This document shows positions 34,450 to 42,477 of a stretch of 64,000 nt of DNA, in pieces; the stretch's first letter is position 1; every line of letters starts with the position of its first letter. A program made the position numbers and the translations under genes. The stretch covers positions 124,001 through 188,000 of the forward strand of contig NZ_BJND01000017.1 of assembly GCF_006539505.1 (NCBI RefSeq). Reading direction: 5' to 3'. The notes under the pieces were generated by a model. The model was not told the origin of the DNA. It ran no database searches and saw nothing but the letters and a program-made list of their open reading frames with translations. This stretch comes from Streptomyces spinoverrucosus (lineage in GTDB: Bacteria > Actinomycetota > Actinomycetes > Streptomycetales > Streptomycetaceae).

Positions 34450-35969
34450 GCTCCCTGGCCCAGTCGCCGGTCGAATCCCTGGTCCAGTCCGTCGACTGGC
34501 TCGCCATCGCGCCGCCCACCATCGCGGCCGTGGTCGCCCTCGCCGTCCTGGTCGCCGACCTGTACGTCGGCGACCACAAGAAGGCGCTCCTCGGGTGGGT
34601 GTCCGTGGCCGGCCTCGCCGTGTCCACGCTGATGCTGCTTCCGCTCCTGGACGGCGACCGCTCCACCTTCTGCCTCACAGGCGACGCCGACGTGTGCAGC
34701 TATACGGCGGACCGGTTCACCCTCGTCATCCAGTTCCTGGTCCTCGGCGGCGCCCTCCTGGCAGCCCTGCTGTCCGTCACGGCCCTCAAGGACGCCCGCA
34801 GAGGACTCCCCGAAGGGGAGTTCTGGTTCCTGCTGCTCTCCTCAGCGGCCGGCGCCGCCCTCCTGCCGGCCTCCCGCGACCTCGCGACGCTGATCGTCGC
34901 CCTGGAGGTCGCCTCCCTGCCCGCGTTCGCCCTGGTCGGCATCCGGCACGGCGACAAGAGGTCCTCCGAGGCGGCCCTGAAGTTCTTCCTGTCGTCGGTC
35001 ACCGCGACCGCCGTCAGCCTCATGGGCATCAGCTTCGTGTACGCCGCCACCGGCACCCTCTACCTGACCCAGATCGCCGAACGCATCCAGGACGTCGACG
35101 GACAGCTGCACACCCTCGCCCAGACCGGCGTCGTCCTCACCCTCATCGGCTTCGCCTTCAAGACGGCCGCCGTGCCCTTCCACTTCTGGGTGCCCGACAC
35201 CTATGTGGGCGCCCCGCTGCCGGTCGCGGCCTATCTGTCGGTGGTCGGCAAGGCGGTCGGCTTCTCCGGGCTGATCCTCGTCACGGTCATCGCCTTCCCG
35301 TCGTACGCCGACGTCTGGGGCCCGGCGCTCGCCGCCCTGGCCGCCCTCACCATGACCGTCGGCAACGTCGGCGCCCTCCGACAGCAGGGCACGCGCGCGT
35401 ACAGCGCGGTACGCCTGCTCGCCTGGTCGTCCGTCGGCCAGGCCGGCTACCTCCTGGTGCCGATCGCCGCCGCCGCGTACTCCGACGACGCCGAGCACTC
35501 GATCGGCTCCACGGTCGCCTACGCGCTCATGTACGGCGCCGTGAACCTGGGCGCCTTCGCCGTGGCCGCACTGGTGGGCCGTACGAGGACCCTCAACCGC
35601 GTCAGCGACTACCGCGGCCTGTACGCCACAAACCCCGTGACTGCGCTGCTGCTGGCCTTCTTCCTGCTCTGCCTGGCCGGGCTGCCGCCGGGCATCATCG
35701 GCCTGTTCGCCAAGGTCACCGTCTTCTCCGCGGCTGTCGACGCGGGCCTCGGCTGGCTGGCCGTGGTGATGGCCGTCAACGTGGTGATCGCGCTGTTCTA
35801 CTACCTCCAATGGACGGCCCTGCTGTTCCGCGCCCCCGAGGGAGAGCCCGCCAGGCACCTCGTCCCGGCGCCCCTCACGGCCGCGATCGCCCTGACCGCC
35901 GTCCTCGGCATCGGCCTGTCCGGAGCGCCCCAGCTGGTCCTGCGCTTCGCGGACACCGGGCTCTTCTAA
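34446..35969 (+). CDS. nuoN: NADH-quinone oxidoreductase subunit N
   Basis: A 507-residue antiporter-like pump subunit with about 14 TM helices, last gene of the operon. Conserved Glu in IVALEVASLPAFALVGIR, Lys in AFKTAAVPFHFWVPDTYVGA and LSVVGKAVGFSG, plus LLAWSSVGQAGYLLVPIAA. ATG 34446 overlaps the nuoM stop. About 210 bp then separate it from htpX, with no strong hairpin that I can see. Confidence 0.93.
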   Translation: MSSLAQSPVESLVQSVDWLAIAPPTIAAVVALAVLVADLYVGDHKKALLGWVSVAGLAVSTLMLLPLLDGDRSTFCLTGDADVCSYTADRFTLVIQFLVLGGALLAALLSVTALKDARRGLPEGEFWFLLLSSAAGAALLPASRDLATLIVALEVASLPAFALVGIRHGDKRSSEAALKFFLSSVTATAVSLMGISFVYAATGTLYLTQIAERIQDVDGQLHTLAQTGVVLTLIGFAFKTAAVPFHFWVPDTYVGAPLPVAAYLSVVGKAVGFSGLILVTVIAFPSYADVWGPALAALAALTMTVGNVGALRQQGTRAYSAVRLLAWSSVGQAGYLLVPIAAAAYSDDAEHSIGSTVAYALMYGAVNLGAFAVAALVGRTRTLNRVSDYRGLYATNPVTALLLAFFLLCLAGLPPGIIGLFAKVTVFSAAVDAGLGWLAVVMAVNVVIALFYYLQWTALLFRAPEGEPARHLVPAPLTAAIALTAVLGIGLSGAPQLVLRFADTGLF

Positions 35970-36075
35970 GGCACTCGCCGGACAGAGGCCCTCACCTGGA
36001 CGGCCGGGCGCCTTCACCCGGACGGCCGACGTGGGCCGCCGCAGGCACAAGGGAACTAGTGGCCTTCGCCTCGCG

Positions 36076-36084
36076 TTGTCCACA
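36076..36084 (+). promoter_or_regulatory. DnaA-box-like nonamer
   Basis: TTGTCCACA, identical to the preferred Streptomyces DnaA box, lies in the gap before htpX. One isolated copy can arise by chance; see also the pair at 37456-37482. Confidence 0.45.
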
Positions 36085-36179
36085 TCGTGAGGGTCCACTG
36101 GACGTGTCACCACGGCACCAGCGGGACCGAAGATCAACAAGCAAAGGGTTCCCCTGCTGCACCACTTGGAGGGCGTACC

Positions 36180-37043
36180 GTGCACCGCCGGCACAACGGG
36201 CTCAGGACCGCAGTACTCCTCGGGGGACTGTCCGCACTCATCATCCTCATCGGCAGCTTCTTCGGCCGTGCCGGGCTCGTCGTCGCCGTCCTGATCGCGC
36301 TCGGCACGAACGCGTACGCCTACTGGAACAGCGACAAGCTGGCCCTGCGCGCGATGCGGGCCCGCCCGGTGAGCGAGTTCGAGGCCCCCGCGCTGTACCG
36401 CATGGTCCGCGACCTCTCCACGCAGGCCCGCCAGCCCATGCCCCGCCTTTACATCTCCCCGACCGAGGCGCCGAACGCCTTCGCCACCGGCCGCAATCCG
36501 CGCAACGCCGCCGTGTGCTGCACCGAGGGCATCCTGCGCATCCTGAACGAGCGCGAGCTGCGCGGCGTCATCGGCCACGAGCTGAGCCACGTCTACAACC
36601 GCGACATCCTCATCTCGTCGGTCGCCGGCGCCCTCGCCTCCGTGATCATGTTCCTGGTCAACTTCGCCTGGCTGATCCCGATCGGCCGCTCAGATGACGA
36701 CGACGGCCCCGGCATCCTCGGCATGCTGCTGATCATGATCCTCGGTCCTCTCGCGGCCACCCTCATCCAGCTGGCCATCAGCCGCTCCCGCGAGTACGAG
36801 GCCGACGCCTCCGGCGCCCAGCTCACCGGCGACCCGCTCGCCCTGGCCAGCGCGCTGCGCAAGCTGGAGGCCGGCACCAAGCAACTTCCGCTGCCCCCCG
36901 AACCCCGGATCGAGACCGCGAGCCACATGATGATCGCGAACCCGTTCCGCCCGGGCCAGGGACTGGCCAAGATGTTCTCCACGCACCCGCCCATGGCCGA
37001 GCGCATCGCTCGCCTCGAACAGATGGCAGGTCGTCGCCCGTGA
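36180..37043 (+). CDS. htpX: membrane zinc metalloprotease HtpX (M48B)
   Basis: A 287-residue inner-membrane protease that degrades misfolded membrane proteins. Two N-terminal TM helices (about 9-50), the zinc site [15 protein letters not shown] (HExxH, about residues 120-134), two further TM helices with [14 protein letters not shown] sequence, and the third ligand in [17 protein letters not shown] 36180 has GGAGGG 7 bp upstream. It overlaps the yccF-like gene (GTGA), so the two are cotranscribed. Confidence 0.93.
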   Translation: MHRRHNGLRTAVLLGGLSALIILIGSFFGRAGLVVAVLIALGTNAYAYWNSDKLALRAMRARPVSEFEAPALYRMVRDLSTQARQPMPRLYISPTEAPNAFATGRNPRNAAVCCTEGILRILNERELRGVIGHELSHVYNRDILISSVAGALASVIMFLVNFAWLIPIGRSDDDDGPGILGMLLIMILGPLAATLIQLAISRSREYEADASGAQLTGDPLALASALRKLEAGTKQLPLPPEPRIETASHMMIANPFRPGQGLAKMFSTHPPMAERIARLEQMAGRRP

Positions 37044-37435
37044 AGACAATCCTGAACGTCATATGGCTCGTCCTGAGCGGCTTCTGGCTGTTTCTCGGCT
37101 ATCTGCTGGCGGGCGTGCTGCTGTGCATCACCATCATCGGCATCCCGTTCGGCATCGCCGCGTTCCGCATCGGCGTCTACGCCCTGTGGCCCTTCGGCTA
37201 CACGACGGTCGAACGCCGCGACGCCGGAGCCCCCTCCTGCGTCGGCAATGTCCTGTGGCTGATCCTCGCGGGCTGGTGGCTGGCCCTCGCCCACATCGCC
37301 ACCGGCATCGCGCTGTGCGTCACGATCATCGGCATCCCGCTCGGCATCGCCAACTTCAAGCTCATCCCGGTCTCGCTGCTGCCCTTCGGTCGCGAAATCG
37401 TCTCCACGGACAGGCCGTTCGCGGCGGGTTGGTGA
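37040..37435 (+). CDS. YccF domain membrane protein
   Basis: A 131-residue membrane protein with two YccF modules (about residues 1-55 and 66-125). Each has the [11 protein letters not shown] / [11 protein letters not shown] element after a hydrophobic pair of helices, and the C-terminal LLPFGREIV matches LWPFGYTTV of the first half. Function unknown. It starts at GTG 37040, coupled to htpX. Confidence 0.9.
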   Translation: MKTILNVIWLVLSGFWLFLGYLLAGVLLCITIIGIPFGIAAFRIGVYALWPFGYTTVERRDAGAPSCVGNVLWLILAGWWLALAHIATGIALCVTIIGIPLGIANFKLIPVSLLPFGREIVSTDRPFAAGW

Positions 37436-37455
37436 CGCACGCCCCGAGTTCCGCG

Positions 37456-37482
37456 TTTTCCACAGGCTCGGGGTTATCCACA
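37456..37482 (+). promoter_or_regulatory. pair of DnaA-box-like nonamers
   Basis: TTTTCCACA (37456-37464) and TTATCCACA (37474-37482) lie in the same orientation with starts 18 bp apart in the 87-bp gap between the yccF-like and SMI1/KNR4 genes. The second is the E. coli consensus. Confidence 0.45.
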
Positions 37483-37522
37483 GGCCGGCCCGATTGTCAG
37501 TGCCGCCCTGCATGATGAACCC

Positions 37523-38089
37523 ATGACCGAGATCGAGCAGTTGCTGGCACGGGTGGAGGGCAAGGCCCGTAACACCCGCCCGTGGGGCTGGACTTCGCTA
37601 CCCGAGCCCGTGGACGCCGCCACGGTGGCCCGCGCCGAGGCCGCGCTCGGCTTCCGTCTGCCGCCACTGCTCGCCGAGCTGTATCTGCGGATAGGGGACG
37701 GCGGATTCGGCCCGGAGTACGGACTGCTGCCGCTGCTCGACAGCCCACCCGCCGACGAGCCCGCCGCCGTCGTGCAGTACCTCGCCCATCGCGAGAGCGG
37801 CCGCCAGGACCCCGAGTGGCCCTGGCCGGACGGGGTGCTGCCGATATCCCACTGGGGCTGTGCGATGTACGCCTGCGTGGACTGCCTCGACCCGCAGGCC
37901 CCCGTCCTGCTCTTCGAACCGAACGCCGACGAAGCCGACCACGCCTGGTACGTGGACGCCCCCAGCCTCACGGCCTGGCTGCGCGCCTGGGTGGACGGCA
38001 CGGGCTGGTACGAAGAGACGAACGAAGGGATGGACCTGGCGCCCTGGTCCGACTTCCGCATACGCACGACCCCGACGCCGGCCTCGTAG
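37523..38089 (+). CDS. SMI1/KNR4 family protein
   Basis: A 188-residue cytosolic protein. The N-terminal half has the SMI1/KNR4 pattern: ARAEAALGFRLPPLLAELYL, then RIGDGGFGPEYGLLPL. The C-terminal half includes WPWPDGVLPISHWGCAMYAC and FEPNADEADHAWYVDAPSL. Some family members are contact-dependent toxin immunity proteins; there is no toxin gene nearby, so that role is not supported here. It starts at ATG 37523. Confidence 0.87.
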   Translation: MTEIEQLLARVEGKARNTRPWGWTSLPEPVDAATVARAEAALGFRLPPLLAELYLRIGDGGFGPEYGLLPLLDSPPADEPAAVVQYLAHRESGRQDPEWPWPDGVLPISHWGCAMYACVDCLDPQAPVLLFEPNADEADHAWYVDAPSLTAWLRAWVDGTGWYEETNEGMDLAPWSDFRIRTTPTPAS

Positions 38090-38312
38090 CCGGATCGGCC
38101 CAGCCGACTCACCGGCGGTGTGTCATCCGCCGCACCTACTGGGCGGTGCAACCGCCCGGTGCTGCCGTGCCGTCCTCGGCAGTGACAAGAGCACGCTCAT
38201 CGGGCCAGGCATGGCACCTGGGCGAAGCAGGGCGCTCCGTCCGGGGCCGGACATCGCCAAGATCACAGTCCCTGGACAGTGCAGACCCAGCGCGGAAGGG
38301 CAGGTTCACGGC

Positions 38313-38579
38313 ATGAGCATCATCGCTTGGATCATCCTGGGACTGTTGGCCGGAGCCATCGCCAAGTTTCTGCTGCCGGGCCGCGACCCGGGCGGACTCA
38401 TCGGCACGACAGTGATCGGCGTCGCGGGCGCGTTCATCGGAGGCTGGATATCGGCCCGCTGGCTGGACCACCCGATCACCAAGGACTTCTATGACGGCGC
38501 CACCTGGGCGGCGGCGATCGGCGGCTCGCTGGTCCTGCTGATCGCGTACCGCCTCCTGTTCGGCAACTCGCGCGACTGA
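38313..38579 (+). CDS. GlsB/YeaQ/YmgE family small membrane protein
   Basis: An 88-residue protein with three hydrophobic helices. IIAWIILGLLAGAIAKFLLP and GRDPGGLIGTTVIGVAGAFIGG are the transglycosylase-associated (GlsB) signature. It is usually stress-induced; biochemical role unknown. It starts at ATG 38313 with GGCAGG upstream. The 223 bp before it contain no gene. Confidence 0.88.
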   Translation: MSIIAWIILGLLAGAIAKFLLPGRDPGGLIGTTVIGVAGAFIGGWISARWLDHPITKDFYDGATWAAAIGGSLVLLIAYRLLFGNSRD

Positions 38580-38687
38580 GCGCGAAGCACGGCACGCAGG
38601 GACTCCGCGTCGGGCCGAGAAGGGCGGGCCACCGGGTAGCCGAGTAGCCGGGTGCCCACCCTTCCTCGGACGCACGCGGCGTCAGGG

Positions 38688-39176
38688 TTACCGGTAGTTC
38701 ACGAACTGCAGCGCGAAGTCGAAGTCCTTGCCCTTCAGCAGGGAGATCACGGCCTGGAGGTCGTCGCGGCTCTTGGAGGTGACGCGCAGCTCGTCGCCCT
38801 GGACCTGGGCCTTGATGCCCTTGGGGCCCTCGTCGCGGATGATCTTCGCCACCTTCTTCGCGTTCTCCTGGGAGATGCCCTCCTGGATCGACGCGAAGAT
38901 CTTGTACTCCTTGCCCGAGAGCTGGGGCTCGCCCGCGTCCAGGGCCTTCAGCGAGATGCCACGCTTGATCAGCTTGGACTGGAAGACGTCGAGGACGGCC
39001 TTCACGCGGTCCTCGGAGTTCGCCTCCATCAGGATCTTGTCACCGGACCACGAGATCGAGGCGCCCACGCCCTTGAAGTCGTAGCGCTGCGAGATCTCCT
39101 TGGCGGCCTGGTTGAGGGCGTTGTCGACCTCCTGCCGCTCGACCTTCGAGACGATGTCGAAACTGGAGTCGGCCAT
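38688..39176 (-). CDS. YajQ family nucleotide-binding protein
   Basis: A 162-residue cytosolic protein with two ferredoxin-like folds. [20 protein letters not shown] is the family N-terminus, followed by [13 protein letters not shown], and [20 protein letters not shown] the second repeat. Relatives bind cyclic di-GMP or RNA. It starts at ATG 39176. It stands alone on the minus strand, divergent from the tRNA-Tyr gene. Confidence 0.92.
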   Translation of the reverse strand: MADSSFDIVSKVERQEVDNALNQAAKEISQRYDFKGVGASISWSGDKILMEANSEDRVKAVLDVFQSKLIKRGISLKALDAGEPQLSGKEYKIFASIQEGISQENAKKVAKIIRDEGPKGIKAQVQGDELRVTSKSRDDLQAVISLLKGKDFDFALQFVNYR

Positions 39177-39399
39177 GTGCTGTGGCTCCTTGTATCGGGG
39201 TGCGAATCGGTTGCGTAGCGGCGTACGCGGGCGGCGGCCGGGCCCCGCTCGGACCGGGACCGCATCCGGACAAGCCTAGCCACCCCCTGTCCCCCGAGCG
39301 CCGATCAATCGGGTGGCGAAGCACCCCTCCGTATCGGGTATTGTTTACGTCGTTGCCAGCGAGCACCGCCGAAAGGCGGTTCGAGCGGCAGCAAACCCC

Positions 39400-39481
39400 G
39401 GCGGTGTGCCCGAGCGGCCAAAGGGAGCAGACTGTAAATCTGCCGGCTCAGCCTTCCCAGGTTCGAATCCTGGCGCCGCCA
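39400..39481 (+). tRNA. tRNA-Tyr (GTA)
   Basis: An 82-nt class II tRNA. Acceptor GGCGGTG pairs with CGCCGCC (39474-39480), anticodon GTA at 39434-39436, long variable arm GCTCAGCC-like region, T arm GGTTCGAATCC. CCA is not encoded. A two-part hairpin follows immediately. Confidence 0.95.
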
Positions 39482-39485
39482 CTTT

Positions 39486-39547
39486 GAAGAAGACCCCCTC
39501 CAGGTCTGCGGAAACGCAGCATGCAGGGGGTTTCTTCATGTTTGCCT
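39486..39547. terminator. bidirectional terminator after tRNA-Tyr
   Basis: GAAGAA...CCCCCT (39486-39499) pairs with AGGGGGTTTCTTC (39535-39547) around an inner CTGCG-GAAA-CGCAG hairpin (39506-39519) with a GNRA-type loop. It lies between the ends of tRNA-Tyr and the convergent SDR gene. Confidence 0.6.
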
Positions 39548-40203
39548 CAGTTCCCGGCCACCGACTTCACGGCCACCGACACCGGTGTCGATCCGCTGAT
39601 CAGTTCCAGGGTCAGACCGGCGGTCGCCGGGGTGTCGAGCAGCTCGGCCAGTACGGCGGCCACGTCGTCGCGCGGGATCGGGCCGCGTCCGGTGTGCGCC
39701 TCCAGGCGGACCAGGCCGGTGCCGGCGTCGTCCGTCAGCGCGCCGGGGCGCAGGATCGTCCAGTCCAGCGCGTCCTGGCGGGTGACATGCGCGTCGGCCT
39801 CACCCTTGGCGCGCAGATAGACGTCGAAGACGTCGTCGCCCTGGTGGTTCGGGTCGGCGCCCATTGAGGAGACGACCAGGAAGCGGCGTACGCCCGCGCG
39901 GACCGCCGCGTCCGCGAACAGCACCGCCGCGCCCTTGTCCACCGTGGCCTTGCGTGCCGCCCCGCTGCCCGGACCGGCACCGGCCGCGAACACCGCCGCG
40001 TCGGCGCCCTGCAGATGCGCCGCGACCTGCTCGACCGTGGCCGACTCCAGGTCCAGCAGGACCGGTTCGGCGCCCGCCTCCCGCAGATCGTCGCCCTGTT
40101 CGGCACGGCGGATGATGCCCGCCACCTCAAAACCACGCGCGGAGAGCAGGCGCTCCAGCCGCAGCGCGATCTGTCCATGACCTCCAGCGATGACAATGCG
40201 CAT
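39547..40203 (-). CDS. NAD(P)-binding SDR-family protein
   Basis: A 218-residue atypical short-chain dehydrogenase. N-terminal Rossmann motif IAGGHGQIALRLERLL (residues 4-19), then FLVVSSMGADPNHQGDDVFD and YLRAKGEADAHV with the YxxxK pair (Tyr about 131). LRPGALTDDAGTG is typical of the YwnB/YhfK-like group. The substrate is unknown. It starts at ATG 40203. Confidence 0.86.
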   Translation of the reverse strand: MRIVIAGGHGQIALRLERLLSARGFEVAGIIRRAEQGDDLREAGAEPVLLDLESATVEQVAAHLQGADAAVFAAGAGPGSGAARKATVDKGAAVLFADAAVRAGVRRFLVVSSMGADPNHQGDDVFDVYLRAKGEADAHVTRQDALDWTILRPGALTDDAGTGLVRLEAHTGRGPIPRDDVAAVLAELLDTPATAGLTLELISGSTPVSVAVKSVAGN

Positions 40204-40237
40204 GCTTCCGACCGTACGCCCGAACGGCCGCATTCGC

Positions 40238-40312
40238 CCCATGAGATGGGTGGGGTTTCAGCCCTATGAGATGGGTGTGGTCTCAGACCCATGAGATGGG
40301 TGTGGTCTCAGG
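40238..40312. repeat. three tandem copies of a 25-bp unit
   Basis: ATGAGATGGGTG(T/G)GG starts at 40241, 40266 and 40291, giving a period of exactly 25 bp. Each copy contains or nearly contains CCCAT-GAG-ATGGG, a 5-bp stem with a 3-nt loop. It lies between the SDR start and the end of the amidohydrolase-like gene. Confidence 0.85.
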
Positions 40313-40320
40313 CGGGTGCC

Positions 40321-41634
40321 CTACGACAACTCCCCCCGCCCCTGCCGAGGCAACCCCAGTTCCGCCGCCGCGGCCGAGTTGCAGTACTCCCGTACCGCGC
40401 TCGTCCGTGCCACCACGCGCCCCCGGTGCACCACGATCCGGCTGTACGCCAGTGACAGGGCGCCCGCCAGCCGGTCCCCGCGTACGGCCAGCAGCTCGGC
40501 CGGGAAGCCCGCCTCCACCCGTACCTCGGGGAGGCCCAGGGCGGCGCGGGCCGAGGTGCTCACGGCGTCGTAGGCGTCCTCGGGGCGCAGGCCGTGGTGG
40601 GAGGCCAGGAGGTACGCGGCCTCCAGGGGGTCGCCGCGGCCCACCGGGTTCGAGGTGTCCCGGAGAGCGCCGCTGCCGGCGGCGACGCGTACGCCGGCGG
40701 AGCGCAGCAGTCGTACCGGCGCCGTGCCGCGCCGCTCGGCGCCCGCGCAGCCGCCCTGCGGCAGGCACACCACGGACACCCCCGCCGCCGCCAGCCGGTC
40801 GGCGGTGCGGGACGCCACGTCGGCGGGCAGGTCGCCCAAACCGCCGCAGGGGCCGATCGTCACCCCGGGGCGCATCCCGCCCGCCATCGCGGCGAGGCGG
40901 GCGAGGCGGGCCGGGTCGGTCGCGTCGGTGTGCAGGTCGACGGGGCAGCCGTGTTCGGAGGCGACCTCCAGGACGGCCTCCACATAGCCCGTCGGATCGG
41001 GATCGAGATCCGGACAGCCGCCCACCACGGAGGCACCCATCTTCACCGAGTCCCGCAGCATGGCGAGCCCGTCCGCCCCGGCCACCCCGGTCAGCACCCG
41101 CGGCATCGCCACCGCAGTCAGCTCCGCGAGCCCCCGCAACGACCGCCGCGCCCGCAGTACGGCGGTCAGCGCGCCCAGCCCCTTTACGTCCCCCACGCGC
41201 ACGTGCGCCCGCAGCGCGGTCGCCCCGTGCCCGAGTTGCAGCAGCGTGGCCTCGGTGGCCCGGCGTTGGACGTCCTGGGCGTCGTACGAGACAGGGCCAT
41301 CGGCATCGGCGGACAGCGCAGTGTCGGCGTGGGCGTGGACTTCGGCGGGGGCCGGCAGCAGGAGATAGCCGCTGAGATCCACCCGGCCGCCACCTCCGCC
41401 ATTACCACCACCGCCACCGCCCCCGCCGCCACTACCCCCGCCACCGTCACCACGAGATCCGCCCAGGCTGCCGGCCGTACCCACCGCCTCGATCCGCCCG
41501 CCGCCCAGCCGGACGTCCACGGTCCGGCCGTCGGTCAGACGTGCGCCGCACAGCAGCAGGCCGACCGCGTCGCTCTGTCCCGAGCCCGACGAGGACGACG
41601 ACGAACGGGGTGGCTGCGGCCGGCTGTCGGGCAT
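40321..41634 (-). CDS. amidohydrolase-like protein (cytosine deaminase-related), possibly inactive
   Basis: A 437-residue protein of the amidohydrolase fold, closest in layout to CodA-type deaminases. VHAHAD (about residues 99-104) retains HxH and DLHTDATD resembles the third ligand region. But the expected His of the next strand is missing (VTIGPCGGLGD), and the CodA catalytic Asp region reads GSGALRDTSNPVGRGD instead of containing DD. An early loop has an almost pure Gly run of about 20 residues (61-81). The N-terminus is Ser-rich. It starts at ATG 41634. A binding or structural role is possible; the alignment is from memory. Confidence 0.8.
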   Translation of the reverse strand: MPDSRPQPPRSSSSSSGSGQSDAVGLLLCGARLTDGRTVDVRLGGGRIEAVGTAGSLGGSRGDGGGGSGGGGGGGGGNGGGGGRVDLSGYLLLPAPAEVHAHADTALSADADGPVSYDAQDVQRRATEATLLQLGHGATALRAHVRVGDVKGLGALTAVLRARRSLRGLAELTAVAMPRVLTGVAGADGLAMLRDSVKMGASVVGGCPDLDPDPTGYVEAVLEVASEHGCPVDLHTDATDPARLARLAAMAGGMRPGVTIGPCGGLGDLPADVASRTADRLAAAGVSVVCLPQGGCAGAERRGTAPVRLLRSAGVRVAAGSGALRDTSNPVGRGDPLEAAYLLASHHGLRPEDAYDAVSTSARAALGLPEVRVEAGFPAELLAVRGDRLAGALSLAYSRIVVHRGRVVARTSAVREYCNSAAAAELGLPRQGRGELS

Positions 41635-41652
41635 CGCGCTCCAGGGCTCGGG

Positions 41653-41701
41653 ATCAGGGGCAGAGATCAGGGGCAGGAATCAGGGGCAGTGACAGGGGCA
41701 G
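41653..41701. repeat. four tandem copies of a 13-bp unit
   Basis: ATCAGGGGCAG recurs at 41653, 41666 and 41679, with the variant ACAGGGGCAG at 41692. It lies just before the amidohydrolase-like start and is followed by a double ACTCATGACG. It is in the 5' leader or promoter of that gene. Confidence 0.8.
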
Positions 41702-41902
41702 CACTCATGACGTACTCATGACGCGCCGCCGCGTCACGGACGCAAGATCACGCAGAGTGAGTCGAGCCTAGGACGGTGTTCGGTCCGTGGCGTGGAGGAG
41801 CGCAATAGTCGTACCGGTGTGGTCCGCCGATCGAGGGCGGGGCAGGGGCGGGGAAACGGATTTGGGTGAACGGCTGCCGAGCGTGTAATGTCTTCATCGC
41901 TC

Positions 41903-41975
41903 GCCCCAATAGCTCAGTCGGCAGAGCGTCTCCATGGTAAGGAGAAGGTCAACGGTTCGATTCCGTTTTGGGGCT
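41903..41975 (+). tRNA. tRNA-Thr (GGT)
   Basis: A 73-nt tRNA: acceptor GCCCCAA with TTGGGGC (41968-41974), D arm AGCTCAGTCGGCAGAGC, anticodon GGT at 41936-41938, T arm GGTTCGATTCC. CCA is not encoded. Confidence 0.95.
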
Positions 41976-42009
41976 CTGGTGCTAGCGCCGTTCGCGGCGT
42001 GTGCATCAC

Positions 42010-42082
42010 AGCGGTGTAGCTCAGTCGGTAGAGCAAGCGGCTCATAATCGCTGTGTCACCGGTTCAAGTCCGGTCACCGCTA
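42010..42082 (+). tRNA. tRNA-Met (CAT), elongator type
   Basis: A 73-nt tRNA: acceptor AGCGGTG with CACCGCT (42075-42081), D arm AGCTCAGTCGGTAGAGC, anticodon CAT at 42043-42045, T arm GGTTCAAGTCC. It lacks the three G-C anticodon-stem pairs of initiators. It lies 35 bp after tRNA-Thr, so they are probably cotranscribed. Confidence 0.94.
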
Positions 42083-42171
42083 CTGACAGTAGCCGATTGC
42101 GGGGTCGGTCCTTCGATCGGCTACTCTTTCTTGCGTTGACATAACCTACCCGTTCGTCAAGGAGCACTCAC

Positions 42172-42336
42172 GTGGCTGCCACCGACGTCCGCCCGAAGAT
42201 CACGCTGGCCTGCGTGGAGTGCAAGGAGCGGAACTACATCACCAAGAAGAACCGGCGTAACAACCCGGACCGTCTTGAGATGAAGAAGCACTGCCCGCGT
42301 TGCAACGCGCACACCGCGCACCGCGAGACGCGCTGA
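42172..42336 (+). CDS. rpmG: 50S ribosomal protein L33, zinc-binding form
   Basis: A 54-residue ribosomal protein: [19 protein letters not shown] then [20 protein letters not shown]. Two CxxC pairs form the zinc ribbon of the C+ type, whose genes are often replaced by Cys-free paralogues under zinc starvation. GTG 42172 has AAGGAG 7 bp upstream. It follows two tRNA genes and ends in a strong terminator. The order rpmG-hadA-hadB is conserved in actinobacteria. Confidence 0.95.
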   Translation: MAATDVRPKITLACVECKERNYITKKNRRNNPDRLEMKKHCPRCNAHTAHRETR

Positions 42337-42367
42337 CGCAGGCTCGTACATCTTCGTACGGCTCGTA

Positions 42368-42413
42368 CACGAGGCCGCCCCCACAGTTCAGGGGGGCGGC
42401 CTCGTGGTCTTTT
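42368..42413 (+). terminator. rho-independent terminator after rpmG
   Basis: CACGAGGCCGCCCCC (42368-42382) is an exact inverted repeat of 42392-42406, a 15-bp stem with a 9-nt loop, followed by GTCTTTTC. Confidence 0.85.
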
Positions 42414-42477
42414 CGGTCACCTACGGTTGACCCGGCACGGTGGGTCGACCAGAGCAGAAACCAGGAGGTACCGAGCC

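Noticed and set aside
37523..38089. SMI1/KNR4 protein as immunity protein of a toxin system
   Set aside because: No polymorphic toxin, secretion or second immunity gene adjoins it.
39400..42082. tRNA-Tyr, tRNA-Thr and tRNA-Met as integration sites of an element
   Set aside because: No integrase, excisionase or duplicated tRNA 3' end is visible nearby.
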